Positions 16,445-25,676 are shown, counted from the stretch's first letter. The stretch: DNA of 63,916 bases from CAYUFB01 sp964444125 (GCA_964444125.1 CAYUFB010000003.1:1-63916); one strand, 5' to 3'. The notes: generated from the letters alone by a model not told the origin. Program-made: numbers and translations.

Positions 16445-16960
16445 CTATTTTGATGTAATTGTTAGAGTATCTCCTTGTGATATGTTGTTTTGCTTAAACC
16501 ATCCAGCATTTGTTTCTATTACATATTGAGCTGGCCTTGAAGACGTGTATCTTACTGATGTATCAAGTGGTTTGGCATTTTCTTCGATATTGATGATTGT
16601 ATATCCTTGATCAAGAAAGGCTATATCAAGAGGAATATAGGTATTTTTCATCCAAAAAGTGCGTATTTGACTATCAGGAAATAAAAATATCATACCTGAG
16701 TTCTGATCTAAGCTCTTTCTATTCATCAAGCCTGTTTTGTATTCTTCTTCGTTGCTGGCTTTTTCCAAATACAACAACACATCTCCGGTTTCTGGCGACT
16801 TCATAAGGTAGTCATATTTGTTTTCTGAAAGAATGTTTACTGGGGTGTATTTTTCGTCACTTGATAAAGATGAAATGATTGCAAGAAATAGTAATATAAT
16901 ACTTGTAGGCAATAGGAATAGCAGAAAAAGTAATTTTTTTGAAATTTTGATTTGTTTCAT
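16445..16960 (-). CDS. DUF192 family exported protein
   Basis: The product (171 residues from the ATG at 16960) has an N-terminal membrane segment (about residues 10-30) and a DUF192 domain: YKTGLMNRKSLDQNSGMIFLF, then the hallmark TFWMKNTYIPLDIAFLD and the ending AQYVIETNAGWF. DUF192 proteins are small beta-rich extracytoplasmic proteins of unknown function. The ATG overlaps the mutL stop codon (TAATG), so the two are translationally coupled. A TTG six bases earlier is a less likely start. Confidence 0.9.
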   Translation of the reverse strand: MKQIKISKKLLFLLFLLPTSIILLFLAIISSLSSDEKYTPVNILSENKYDYLMKSPETGDVLLYLEKASNEEEYKTGLMNRKSLDQNSGMIFLFPDSQIRTFWMKNTYIPLDIAFLDQGYTIINIEENAKPLDTSVRYTSSRPAQYVIETNAGWFKQNNISQGDTLTITSK

Positions 16961-18756
16961 TAACAAAAACCTAAACGTTTAAAGTTCTTTTCTATTTCTT
17001 TTTTTGGAAATTCCCAATACACTGGTCTACCATGAGGGCAAGTTGCAGGTTTTTTACATTTAAACAAATCGGATATTAGTTGTCTCATTTCGGTCAAATC
17101 AAGTTTCTTCCCTGCCCTTATGCTCCCATGACAAGCGAGACTTGCAACAAGTTTGTGCAATATTTCAGATTTATCTAGATCGAAGACTTCATTCTCTATT
17201 ACTTCGTCGATAAATCCTTCAAAGTTGAATTTTGATAGAATCGCTGGAATAGAATCAATCTTAAGAGTATCTGAACCAAATATATCTATCTCAAGACCAA
17301 TTGATTTAAATAATGCTAATTTTTCTTCTACCAATTTAACTATATTCTTATCAATATTGATAATTATGGGGACAAGTAATGGCTGACTTTGTACATCTAG
17401 TCCTGTTTGTACCGACAACATAATTTTTTCATAATTAATGCGTTCATGTGCAGCATGCTGATCAACAAATACCAATTTATCCTCTCTTTCAAAAAGTATA
17501 TATGTCAAGAAAAATTGATGAAAGTTATAACTAAACCCCTCGAAATCAAGAGAGTCATTTCTAACTGGATCTTTTGTCATATCCCCCGTTTGTCTGGTTA
17601 GTAGTTTTTTTGTAAAGGCTAGACTTGATTGCACTTGTTTGCCAGAATCTCTTAGTACGTGAGATTTGTTATTTTTTGAAATGGAAGAATAGATCTTTGG
17701 TGGCGATGTAATAGCGCTGTTCCCGTCATATGATTGGTAAGTATTGTCAAGTAATGTATGTTTCACGCGCTCCTGTGCGTTTTTCGAAATAGCGCTTTTT
17801 GTTGCATGTTTCACGGAATAGAATATGCTTTGAGTGTTTTCAAATTTGACCTCCATCTTTCTGGGATGGACATTAATGTCTATCAATTTGGGATCGATTT
17901 TGATATTGAGAAAATAAGGTGGATAGTATCCTTGATGTAATAGAGATTGATAACCTTTTTCTACTGCTTGAGTCACAAGATCAGATTTGATTGTTCGATT
18001 GTTTAAAAAAAGAAATTGCATAGCTCGACTTTTTTTCGATACTTCGGGGCTAGTGATGAAGCCTTCTATCTTTATATCGGGTGCATCATAATATATTGAA
18101 ACTAGCTGAGAAGATATTTTTTTGCCAAAAATATCAAAGATTCTTGTTTTCAATTCTTTGGTTGCCGGTAGATTGTATATCTCTTTTTCGTTGTGAAAAA
18201 GCTTGAAACTAATTGTTGGATGAGCAATTGCGTGGCGGATAAAAATATCTGAAATGAGCTTGAATTCGGTTGCATCGCTTCTTAAAAACTTTTTTCGCGC
18301 TGGAATGGTGCTAAAAAGGTTCTTGACTTGTATGCGAGTCCCTTTAGTTATTGAACCGCTGGATTTTTTTAGTGAATTTTGATTTATTTGGACTCTAGTG
18401 GAGTCTTGATTATTGAATGTCTGTAAATCAATTTCTGATACTGATGCTATACTTGAAAGTGCTTCTCCCCTAAATCCCATGGTGTATAACGTCGCAAGAT
18501 CGTCAATTGTCTTAATTTTTGAAGTCGCATGCTGTTGAAAGGCCATTTCTGCGTCTACTGGTGACATCCCTACCCCATCGTCAATAATCTCAATTAACTT
18601 TTTTCCTGCTTCTTCGATTCTGATTACAATAACGGATGAATCAGCATCGATGCTGTTCTCTATTAGTTCTTTGACGACACTTGCAGGGCGCTCAACAACC
18701 TCACCTGCGGCAATTTTTGCGATCGTTGACTTGTCTAGTTGTCGAATTCTATTCAT
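16960..18756 (-). CDS. mutL: DNA mismatch repair protein MutL
   Basis: A 598-residue MutL with an intact GHKL ATPase (ELIENSIDA with the catalytic E, DDGVGM, TMGFRGEALSSIASV, GTRIQV). The C-terminal dimerisation/endonuclease domain has the metal-binding motif DQHAAHERINYE (DQHA-x2-E-x4-E), ACHGSIRAG and CPHGRP. It should therefore nick DNA, as in bacteria without MutH. The ATG at 18756 (MNRIRQLDKSTIAKIAAGEVVERP) fits the family start; the longer frame from a TTG adds only three residues. mutS is not in the window. Two parS-like half sites lie inside the coding region. Confidence 0.96.
   Translation of the reverse strand: MNRIRQLDKSTIAKIAAGEVVERPASVVKELIENSIDADSSVIVIRIEEAGKKLIEIIDDGVGMSPVDAEMAFQQHATSKIKTIDDLATLYTMGFRGEALSSIASVSEIDLQTFNNQDSTRVQINQNSLKKSSGSITKGTRIQVKNLFSTIPARKKFLRSDATEFKLISDIFIRHAIAHPTISFKLFHNEKEIYNLPATKELKTRIFDIFGKKISSQLVSIYYDAPDIKIEGFITSPEVSKKSRAMQFLFLNNRTIKSDLVTQAVEKGYQSLLHQGYYPPYFLNIKIDPKLIDINVHPRKMEVKFENTQSIFYSVKHATKSAISKNAQERVKHTLLDNTYQSYDGNSAITSPPKIYSSISKNNKSHVLRDSGKQVQSSLAFTKKLLTRQTGDMTKDPVRNDSLDFEGFSYNFHQFFLTYILFEREDKLVFVDQHAAHERINYEKIMLSVQTGLDVQSQPLLVPIIINIDKNIVKLVEEKLALFKSIGLEIDIFGSDTLKIDSIPAILSKFNFEGFIDEVIENEVFDLDKSEILHKLVASLACHGSIRAGKKLDLTEMRQLISDLFKCKKPATCPHGRPVYWEFPKKEIEKNFKRLGFC
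17759..17815. other. Two parS-like half sites inside mutL
   Basis: TGTTTCACG occurs at 17759-17767 and 17807-17815, same orientation, 48 bases apart, within mutL. Each equals one arm of the ParB site; full palindromes are not present (11-12 of 16 positions). Confidence 0.3.
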
Positions 18757-19758
18757 ATAATTCAAGTATTAATTGCCATAAAACCAAGTATAACACAGAT
18801 AAATCAAATTCATAATAATCGAATAAACTATAGTTAAAGTAGAGAGAAGGATTGAAATAATCAGATGGGAAATGTTACGTAAATATTAGTACATAAACTC
18901 ACGAAATCACCAAGAATATATATAAGGTATCTTATCCTATAGGAATGCAACGAAAAAAATAGAAGGGTTACGTTTTGAGACTAGTAAAATGACAAAAACA
19001 AGGGGCGACATATACTTTGGTGTGCTAAAGAAGTGCACTGGCCACGGGGAATTCTGTATTACCTTATTCGATTGTCGAGAGGTGCGAGATCTATCTAAAA
19101 TAAATACAAATTAGAATTACATTGAACAGCAATACAGCGTACACAAAACAGCGTTATGGCTTGTAATCTTCAATGTAGTTTCTACGACAGATACGTGACG
19201 TTTTATCTGTTAGGATTAGAACCTTACAAGCGTCAGGAAATCAATTGTAAATAAGTTATTGATATGTTCTAAACCAAATAGAAAGAATCTATACTATTGG
19301 TAGCTATGTTTTATTGACCTGAAGGCATTGATGTAACTTGTTGTAAATTTTTGTTTTCTCAATAGATCCCAATTTTCTCTGCTTGCATTACGATTTTTTC
19401 ATAATAATTGCAGCAATTAATTTAATAATGATATATCCTATAGTAGTAATGTTCGGGTCCCCTATTTTTTACTGTTTGTGATTGTCTTGATCATGCTGCA
19501 GTGTTATTATATTTTGAGCTAGATTCTTGGGTATACTTTTCTCTTTTTTAGATTTAGTACTTCTTTGAGACGTTTCTAGTGTATATGAAATATATTTTTG
19601 TTATTTGTTGTGATTATTGTCCTAGTTTGCAGGCTTCGATTTCTTAGCCGTATTGGAGGTTATCATTGTGTGTGATCATTACGACTATTATTCTTGAATT
19701 ATTGATATTTACTGTAGAATTGTTTCACACTGGGAATTCATGAAACGCCTGTTGGGCG
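18757..19758. other. One-kilobase gene-free interval between mutL and murB
   Basis: All six frames are broken by stops and no tRNA, rRNA, tmRNA or RNase P signature was recognised. The clearest structure is at 19112-19210 (listed separately). A further dyad, GACG...CGTC (19197-19234), competes with the neighbouring hairpin. The right end, beside murB, is T-rich and holds GTTTCA/TGAAAC (19722-19746). It may encode an unrecognised structured RNA or be decayed sequence. Confidence 0.5.
19112..19210. ncRNA. Strong paired structure in the gene-free interval
   Basis: TAGAA-T-TACATTGAA (19112-19126) pairs with TTCAATGTA-GT-TTCTA (19169-19184): 14 bp broken by a 1x2 internal loop, closing a 42-base loop. 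Next to it, ACAGATA-CGTGACGTTT-TATCTGT (19187-19210) is a perfect 7-bp hairpin. Two adjacent helices in otherwise featureless DNA suggest a folded RNA, but the strand and function are unknown. Confidence 0.35.
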
Positions 19759-20811
19759 CTACCTCTCACCGAGTATGAATATTTCTGACTTTGGTTTGAT
19801 GCCAAGCTTTTTTTCTGCTTCTTTTGTGATTAAATCCATCAAAGCCTCTACATCACTGGCTTTCGCACTTGAGATGTTCTCTATGAAGGCAGCATGTTTA
19901 TTTGAGATTTGCGCTCCTCCTATAGTTTTTCCTTTCAAATTTAGTACTCTATCTATAATATACCCCCAACTTGATGATTCTAGATTTAGCTTAAGTCTTT
20001 CTTCTTCGGAAATATTTTGCCAAACACATCCAGCCGATTTCTGAGGTTGTGCTTTTTTCCTTTTGGTCCATTCTTGATATACATATTTGGCTTTTTCTTT
20101 ATCTCCTTTATGAAGGGTGAATATTCCTTTAAGTATTATTTCTTTTTTATTATGAAATCTTGAATAATCGTAGGCAAAATCGCATTCTCTATTTGAAAAA
20201 GGGACTTCTTCTAAACTATCAAGATCGAGTGCAATGACTTTGTCAACATACTCTGATAGGTAATGAGTGCCTCCATGAATATTGTTATAAATTGCGCCTC
20301 CAATGGTACCTGGAATCCCTCCGAACCATTGAAGGCCGGTTATACCATTGAAGATTAATTTATTTATAGTAGCAGGTAATGATGCGCCAGATTCGATATG
20401 CACAGATATAACCGGCCTGTCACTCTCGTCATAATCAAGATCTTCAAATGAGTAATATTTACTTTCTTCAACTTGATCAAGTCTTGACGCAATCGGTTCG
20501 TTAAGTGATTCTTTTATTGCGGTTTCGCCTTCTTTGATTTGAATATTTGATGCAAGGTTTTTGATTACTAAGCCTCTTATTCCTTTATCTCTAATTAAAA
20601 CATTGCTACCCCATCCAAGCATCGTAAAAGGTATCTCGTATTGTTTTGATAGCTTTATAAGAGCTACAAGCTTGTCTGTAGAATCTACAGTTGCCAAAAT
20701 GTCTGCCGGCCCTCCAATTTTGAAGGTTGTATAGGGGGCAAGCGGCTCATTGAGCTTGTATTCAATTTCGAGTTTTCTTATAGATTCTAAGAATTCTTTT
20801 GAAATGTTCAT
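19759..20811 (-). CDS. murB: UDP-N-acetylenolpyruvoylglucosamine reductase
   Basis: A 350-residue flavoenzyme of the second step of UDP-MurNAc synthesis. The FAD-binding part is clear (YTTFKIGGPADILA, LGWGSNVLI), followed by GIPGTIGGAIYNN and the C-terminal substrate domain (WGYIIDRVLNLKGKTIGGAQIS, HAAFIEN). The usual SAG-S catalytic block reads SAGCVWQN, a cysteine where most MurBs have serine. An acidic insertion of about 40 residues (roughly residues 90-130, IKEGETAIKES...DESDRP) is unusual. Upstream is a repeat array rather than a clear promoter. Confidence 0.95.
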   Translation of the reverse strand: MNISKEFLESIRKLEIEYKLNEPLAPYTTFKIGGPADILATVDSTDKLVALIKLSKQYEIPFTMLGWGSNVLIRDKGIRGLVIKNLASNIQIKEGETAIKESLNEPIASRLDQVEESKYYSFEDLDYDESDRPVISVHIESGASLPATINKLIFNGITGLQWFGGIPGTIGGAIYNNIHGGTHYLSEYVDKVIALDLDSLEEVPFSNRECDFAYDYSRFHNKKEIILKGIFTLHKGDKEKAKYVYQEWTKRKKAQPQKSAGCVWQNISEEERLKLNLESSSWGYIIDRVLNLKGKTIGGAQISNKHAAFIENISSAKASDVEALMDLITKEAEKKLGIKPKSEIFILGER

Positions 20812-20815
20812 GGTG

Positions 20816-20935
20816 TCAGTATACAGTATTCAGCATTCAGCGTACAGCGTACAGTATTCCCCGCCAGAGGCGGGACCGCCTTTGGCGGAAGTATCCAGTA
20901 TCCAGTGTTCAGCATACAGTCTAGAGTGTGCAATA
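20816..20935. repeat. Degenerate 10-base repeat array with a GC-rich double palindrome
   Basis: Tandem variants of CAGTATTCAG / CAGCATACAG / CAGCGTACAG fill this gap between murB and alaS. In the middle sits a GC-rich insert of two hairpins, CCCGCC-AGA-GGCGGG (20860-20874) and CCGCC-TTT-GGCGG (20876-20888), far above the local G+C. Related arrays occur at 42380-42572 and 51168-51347. Confidence 0.75.
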
Positions 20936-20999
20936 ACCTTTGCATGGGAGGATAAACTTAACTCACAACTCAATGCTCTGGCCAAAGGTGGGCAAGCGC

Positions 21000-22907
21000 T
21001 CAGGCTAATACCGCCTTGATACGCCTGACGCCTGCGGATGAACTTTGTTCTTTGATGATTTTAAATTTCCCTGATTTGGCAAGTTCTTTTGTGTTTGTGA
21101 CATGCGGTCCTCCACAAAACTCTTTACTGAAGATTTCTCCATCTGGTTTTTGGACAAAATATACTGATACAATTTCGCCATATTTAGCTCCAAACTCCAT
21201 CTCTGCTCCAAGGCTTTCTGCCTCCTTAATTGGTAGTTCTTTTCTTTGTACTTCCCAGCCTTCATCGATAGCAAGATTAACTAATTCTTCAATTTTTTGT
21301 ATTTGCTCCTCTGATAATTTTTCTGCATATTCAAAATCAATTCTCAGCCTTTCTTTGGTTATATTGCTTCCTCTTTGATGAATATTGGGGCTGACAATTT
21401 TTTGTAATGCTGCAAGTAGCAAATGATGTGCAGTATGAAGCCTTGTTGTCTCTTCTGAATGATCTGCAAGTCCACCTGTGAACTTCTGCTCTGCCCCTTG
21501 CCTGCTTTGATCTTGATGAAGTTCTTTTTCTCTATTAAATTGACTAATAATCATATTTATCTCCTCTTGTGCCAAATCAGCGTCGTCATTTTTTTGATCT
21601 TCAATTTCTTCTATTATCATTTCAAGTGGAAATCCATAGGTCTCAAATAAATTGAAAGCTATCTTGCCGTCAATTGGTTGTCCTTTGCCTGTGATTTTCT
21701 GAAATTCTTTTAGGCCACGCTCTAACGTTCGTCTGAATTTAATTTCTTCTTTTTCTAATTCGTTAAGTATTAAACTTTCGTTTTCTTTTATATGAGGATA
21801 AGAATCTTCATATTGAGCAATCAATATCCCGGCTAATTCTCTTGCAAAATTATCATTTATTTCTAAAAATTTAGCTTGTCTGATCATACGTCTGATAATT
21901 CTTCTTAAGATATAGCCCTGCTCTTTATTTGAAGGCACAACTCCATCTGCTATGATAAATACGCTTGCTCTTATATGATCTGCTATTGCTCTAAAATGTT
22001 TGTTTTGAATTTCTCTTGCCTTCAAGTCATCAATATCTTCATCCTTCCAAACTTTGCCTGATAACTCTTCGATTTTTTTGATTGCACTTTGAAATAGGTC
22101 TGTGTCATAGTTATCCTTAACATTTTGGACAGCTGCGACGATTCTCTCAAATCCTCCACCAAAATCAATATTTTTTGTAGCCATCTCTTCCCATTCAAGA
22201 TTACTATTTAATTTGTATTGAAGAAAAACGCTATTGCCTAATTCAACAAACCTTCCGCTATCATCTGTGATTGAGTGATTCCCGGAGAATTCTGGATTTG
22301 ATACTGCCTGCATATCAAAAAAAAGTTCACTTGAAGGACCACCAAGTTCTCCAACTGCTTCGCCTCTTTGCCACCAGTTGCCTTGCTCTTTGCTTAGACC
22401 AAAGATTCTAAAGTTGCCTTTGGTGATGTCTTCGGGGTTTTCGGTATAATCTGCTTTCAAACCGTATTCTTCAAATAGCTTTTGCCATATGTCTATTGAC
22501 TCTTGGTCTTTTGGAACACTTTTGTTGCCCTTGAAGACAGTGACATAAATTCTATTGATATCAAGCCCAAAATGATTCACGTATAAATCAAGAAAATTTG
22601 GGAGCTGCTCTTCTTTGAAATAATCATTTAGTGACCAATTCCCTATCATTTCAAATAATGTATGATGTGTAGTATCTCCGACCTCTTCTAAATCTTCAGT
22701 TCTAACACATCTTTGGATGTTTGCAAGTTTGTTGCCAAGTGGGTGTTTTTGGCCCATTAGGTAATTAACTAGTGGAAACATGCCTGAGTTTACAAATAAT
22801 AATGATGGATCATTTTGAGGAACTAAAGAAACTCCAGGGATGATAGCGTGTTGTTTGTCTTTGTAGAAATTTATAAAAGCTTCTCTTATCTGTTTCGATG
22901 TTTTCAT
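21000..22907 (-). CDS. alaS: Alanine-tRNA ligase, short form without the C-Ala domain
   Basis: The 635-residue protein contains the class II catalytic domain (motif 1 SLLFVNSGMFPLVNYLMG, motif 2 NIQRCVRTEDLEEVGDTTHHTLFEMIGNWS, motif 3 NKEQGYILRRIIRRMIRQ), the tRNA-recognition domain, and the editing SAD domain with the zinc-type HTAHHLL and CGGPHVTNT motifs. It ends right after the editing domain (SSAGVRRIKAVLA). Standard bacterial AlaS is about 875 residues, so the oligomerisation and C-Ala part is absent, as in other reduced genomes. It charges tRNA-Ala. Confidence 0.96.
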   Translation of the reverse strand: MKTSKQIREAFINFYKDKQHAIIPGVSLVPQNDPSLLFVNSGMFPLVNYLMGQKHPLGNKLANIQRCVRTEDLEEVGDTTHHTLFEMIGNWSLNDYFKEEQLPNFLDLYVNHFGLDINRIYVTVFKGNKSVPKDQESIDIWQKLFEEYGLKADYTENPEDITKGNFRIFGLSKEQGNWWQRGEAVGELGGPSSELFFDMQAVSNPEFSGNHSITDDSGRFVELGNSVFLQYKLNSNLEWEEMATKNIDFGGGFERIVAAVQNVKDNYDTDLFQSAIKKIEELSGKVWKDEDIDDLKAREIQNKHFRAIADHIRASVFIIADGVVPSNKEQGYILRRIIRRMIRQAKFLEINDNFARELAGILIAQYEDSYPHIKENESLILNELEKEEIKFRRTLERGLKEFQKITGKGQPIDGKIAFNLFETYGFPLEMIIEEIEDQKNDDADLAQEEINMIISQFNREKELHQDQSRQGAEQKFTGGLADHSEETTRLHTAHHLLLAALQKIVSPNIHQRGSNITKERLRIDFEYAEKLSEEQIQKIEELVNLAIDEGWEVQRKELPIKEAESLGAEMEFGAKYGEIVSVYFVQKPDGEIFSKEFCGGPHVTNTKELAKSGKFKIIKEQSSSAGVRRIKAVLA

Positions 22908-23013
22908 GTTTTTGTCGAATTGAAATAATAAAAAAATTATAGCATTTGAACGGATTTCAAGGAAATTATTACAATGTTTGTAGCAAATAACGGAAAGAAA
23001 ATAAACTTTCTTG

Positions 23014-23676
23014 TTATTTCACTATATAACCAAACCCTCTGACGTTTTCAATAAAGTTGTCTGCTTTATGCGTCTGAAGTTTTTTACGGATTCTGTTAAT
23101 GTATACATTGATAATATTTGGATCTTTCTCTTCAGAATGAACCCATACGTTTTCGAGAATTTTGTGTTTTTCAAGAATTTGGCCTCTATTCAATAATAGA
23201 TACTTGATAAGTTGATACTCCTTTTTTGAAAAAGGTATGACGTTTTTATTAATGGATATTTGCATGTTCTCAAAGTCGAAAGCTAAATTGCCAATTTTTA
23301 TATTGCTTCTGATAATGTTGTGGCCTCTTTTGACAAGAGAATTGATACGTGCCATTAGTTCAGGTAGTTCAAAAGGTTTGGTTAAGTAGTCATCTGCTCC
23401 AGCATCGAAAGCTGTCAATTTATCATCAAGAGAATCTCTAACAGTGAGCATAAGGATTGGTGAATGATCGCCCTTTTTGCGAATGGATTGAATAACTTCA
23501 ATTCCAGTACCTTGTTTCAAGTTATAATCAACGATGAATGCTGCAAATTGATTTGGTTGAATTTTTTTTGCTTCATCGAGGCTTTCAAATAATTCTACAT
23601 CTACATTTTCTTTTTCAAACGCTTTAAAAAGAATATAACCAATTTTTTTTGAATCTTCTATAACTGCTATTTTCAT
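23014..23676 (-). CDS. OmpR-type response regulator
   Basis: A 220-residue two-domain regulator. The receiver (1-118) has acidic pocket residues E7-D8, phospho-acceptor D50 in FIVDYNLKQG, T78 and K100 in YLTKPFE. The C-terminal winged helix (about 125-220; FSKKEYQLIKYLLLNRGQILEKHKILENVW, VNVYINRIRKKL) binds DNA. No sensor kinase is adjacent; the nearest is the soluble kinase at 58938-59726 and a possible sensor at the right edge. A palindrome CCAATA-GA-TATTGG lies in the divergent region with the Gre-like gene and could be an operator. Confidence 0.93.
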   Translation of the reverse strand: MKIAVIEDSKKIGYILFKAFEKENVDVELFESLDEAKKIQPNQFAAFIVDYNLKQGTGIEVIQSIRKKGDHSPILMLTVRDSLDDKLTAFDAGADDYLTKPFELPELMARINSLVKRGHNIIRSNIKIGNLAFDFENMQISINKNVIPFSKKEYQLIKYLLLNRGQILEKHKILENVWVHSEEKDPNIINVYINRIRKKLQTHKADNFIENVRGFGYIVK

Positions 23677-23819
23677 AATGCAAATAGGCTAAGATTGCTT
23701 AATTCTAGCACGAAGATATGTTTTTGCATAATCCAATAGATATTGGTTATATAGCGTTTACAAACAATTTATAGCAATTTGTTTAAATTTAATGTGCCCT
23801 GATATTACTTATTAAATTG

Positions 23820-24260
23820 ATGACTATGGGCAATAATTTAAACCAAAACTACTCTTCCTTGGAGTATACAAACAAGCTTGAATGGAAAATTAATCAAATT
23901 ATTAAACAGCTTTCGCATTTGCAACATGAAAAGGATGAGGAAAGCCTTGTTCTTATGTCTGATTTGACTGCGCAAAGAGATAGGCTCATTGAGCAACTAC
24001 AAAAGGCACAGCAAGTTAAGCAAAATGAGGCTAAGTCCAAAAAAGATAGCACAGGCATAGGCTCCTGGATAAAATTGAAAGAGGGACGTAAGAATATTCA
24101 AATCAACTTGGTGGATGAATATCTAGTAGATGGCAATGTCGGGAAGATCTCCCATAAGTCTCCATTGGGCAGAAACTTGCTAAATAAACGAGCTGGAGAA
24201 AAAATAAAAGTCGAAACGCCTGCTGGCTTGAAAGAATATCAAATACTGGAGATAAAATAA
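23820..24260 (+). CDS. GreA/GreB-like protein with altered N-terminal tip
   Basis: A 146-residue protein whose C-terminal half is the FKBP-like Gre domain (GNVGKISHKSPLGRNLLNKRAGEKIKVETPAGLKEYQILEIK). The N-terminal helical hairpin is present, but the canonical acidic tip GDLSENAEY is replaced by HEKDEESLVL, and a Lys/Asp-rich linker joins the halves. True GreA uses two tip acidic residues to stimulate transcript cleavage in the RNA polymerase secondary channel; this protein may act differently. The start ATG at 23820 is chosen over an adjacent TTG; a third candidate is 23826. Confidence 0.75.
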   Translation: MTMGNNLNQNYSSLEYTNKLEWKINQIIKQLSHLQHEKDEESLVLMSDLTAQRDRLIEQLQKAQQVKQNEAKSKKDSTGIGSWIKLKEGRKNIQINLVDEYLVDGNVGKISHKSPLGRNLLNKRAGEKIKVETPAGLKEYQILEIK

Positions 24261-24289
24261 AATATTGATTAGTAAGTATTAGAGTCATA

Positions 24290-24319
24290 AAAGGGGACGC
24301 TTTATAAAGCGTCCCCTTT
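24290..24319. terminator. Perfect 30-base palindrome terminator
   Basis: AAAGGGGACGCTTTA and its exact reverse complement abut, giving a 13-bp or longer GC-containing stem ending in a short T-tract. It follows the Gre-like gene by 29 bases and precedes folC. Confidence 0.8.
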
Positions 24320-24354
24320 CCAATATAATCAGCACTAGAATTATTATTTTGTGT

Positions 24355-25662
24355 ATGAGTCAACTAACGGATATTTTTTCACAACTATACGAGCTATCCC
24401 CTAATTCACTAACTAGCCAAGAGTACAATTTAGATACAATCAGTGCATTTTTGAAGCATTTAGGCAATCCTGAGAAGAAGTTGAAATATATCCATGTAGG
24501 TGGTACTTCTGGCAAAGGTTCTACGGTTAAATATATTTCAAGGATTTTGGAGTACCAAGGATTAAAGGTTGGTGAGTTTTATTCTCCGCATATCTTTTCA
24601 GTAAGAGAGCGTATTGAGCTTAATAATCAATGGATTTCTGAACAGGATTTTGAAAAGTCTTTTCTTTTGGTGAGAGAAAAGATGGACACATTTGAAGGTG
24701 AGAGAAAACCGACTTTTTTTGAGACGCTTTTTTGTATGGCTTTGTTATATTTTGTTTCAAAAAAAGTCGATGTGGCAGTTATTGAAGTTGGATTAGGTGG
24801 CAAACTTGATGCAACAAATGTAATTGACGCAGTAGTCAATGTGGTCACAAATGTTGGATTAGATCATACAGAGGTTTTAGGAGATACGGTGGAGAAGATC
24901 GCATCTGATAAAGTACAAATTGTAAAAAATGGCAAAATATTAATTACTGGAGTTAGGAAAAAAACTGTAAAGGGAATATTCGAATTACATGTGACAAAAT
25001 TTAATGCTTCTATACTTTATTTGTCTAAAGATTTCGGATACATAAATCAAGAAGATGGGTTTTTTGATTACTATGATAATAAACTTGAAATTAAGAATAT
25101 AAATACTCTGATGCCTGGTATTCATCAGATTGAAAACGCAACTATTGCAATTAAGGCAGCTGTATCTTTTTTGCACAAAGAGGGCAAAGAAGTTGATAAA
25201 GATAAAATAAAACAAGCAATTGCTAAGGCTACTATGCCTGGGCGCATTCAGATGGTAAGTAGGAATCCCTATGTGATATGGGATGCGGCTCATAATGTGG
25301 ATAAAATGCAAGCATTGGTGAAAACAATTAAGAATGTCGAGAAATCGTTTGTGTTTTTGCTCGCATTTAAGCGTGGACAGAAAATATTTGATATTGCAGA
25401 TGTTATTTATTCAAGTGGATTGAAAATTGACAAGATAGTTTTGACTAAATACAAAGTTAAGCAAGACGTTTCAATTACTTCAGAAGATTATATGATTTAT
25501 CTTGATTATTTTGAAAAAAAGTTTGGAAAGTCGAAGGTGTCAACTCAGCTTGACGCAAAGAAAGCATATAAGGGTTTGAAGAGAAATCTGCAACAAGATC
25601 AAGCATTGGTAGTTACTGGATCATTTTATCTTCTTGATACGATTGCCCGAAATATTGATTAG
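24355..25662 (+). CDS. folC: Folylpolyglutamate synthase / Mur ligase family protein
   Basis: A 435-residue Mur-ligase-fold enzyme. The P-loop is VGGTSGKGSTVKY, followed by FYSPHIFSVRERIELN, the metal-binding EVGLGGKLDATNV block, LDHTEVLG, the PGRIQMV linker and the WDAAHNVDKM motif of the C-terminal domain. It attaches glutamates to folates (and possibly makes dihydrofolate). No other folate gene is present. The ATG at 24355 (MSQLTDIFSQL) is preferred to a TTG six bases before it. It converges with the next gene, 14 bases apart. Confidence 0.93.
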   Translation: MSQLTDIFSQLYELSPNSLTSQEYNLDTISAFLKHLGNPEKKLKYIHVGGTSGKGSTVKYISRILEYQGLKVGEFYSPHIFSVRERIELNNQWISEQDFEKSFLLVREKMDTFEGERKPTFFETLFCMALLYFVSKKVDVAVIEVGLGGKLDATNVIDAVVNVVTNVGLDHTEVLGDTVEKIASDKVQIVKNGKILITGVRKKTVKGIFELHVTKFNASILYLSKDFGYINQEDGFFDYYDNKLEIKNINTLMPGIHQIENATIAIKAAVSFLHKEGKEVDKDKIKQAIAKATMPGRIQMVSRNPYVIWDAAHNVDKMQALVKTIKNVEKSFVFLLAFKRGQKIFDIADVIYSSGLKIDKIVLTKYKVKQDVSITSEDYMIYLDYFEKKFGKSKVSTQLDAKKAYKGLKRNLQQDQALVVTGSFYLLDTIARNID

Positions 25663-25676
25663 CAAAAACTGATCAA

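Noticed and set aside
18757..19758. tmRNA, RNase P RNA or SRP RNA in the gene-free kilobase
   Set aside because: No CCA-ended acceptor with TTCGA arm, no GAGGAAAGTCC-type or GGAAG/AGCAG core motifs were found.
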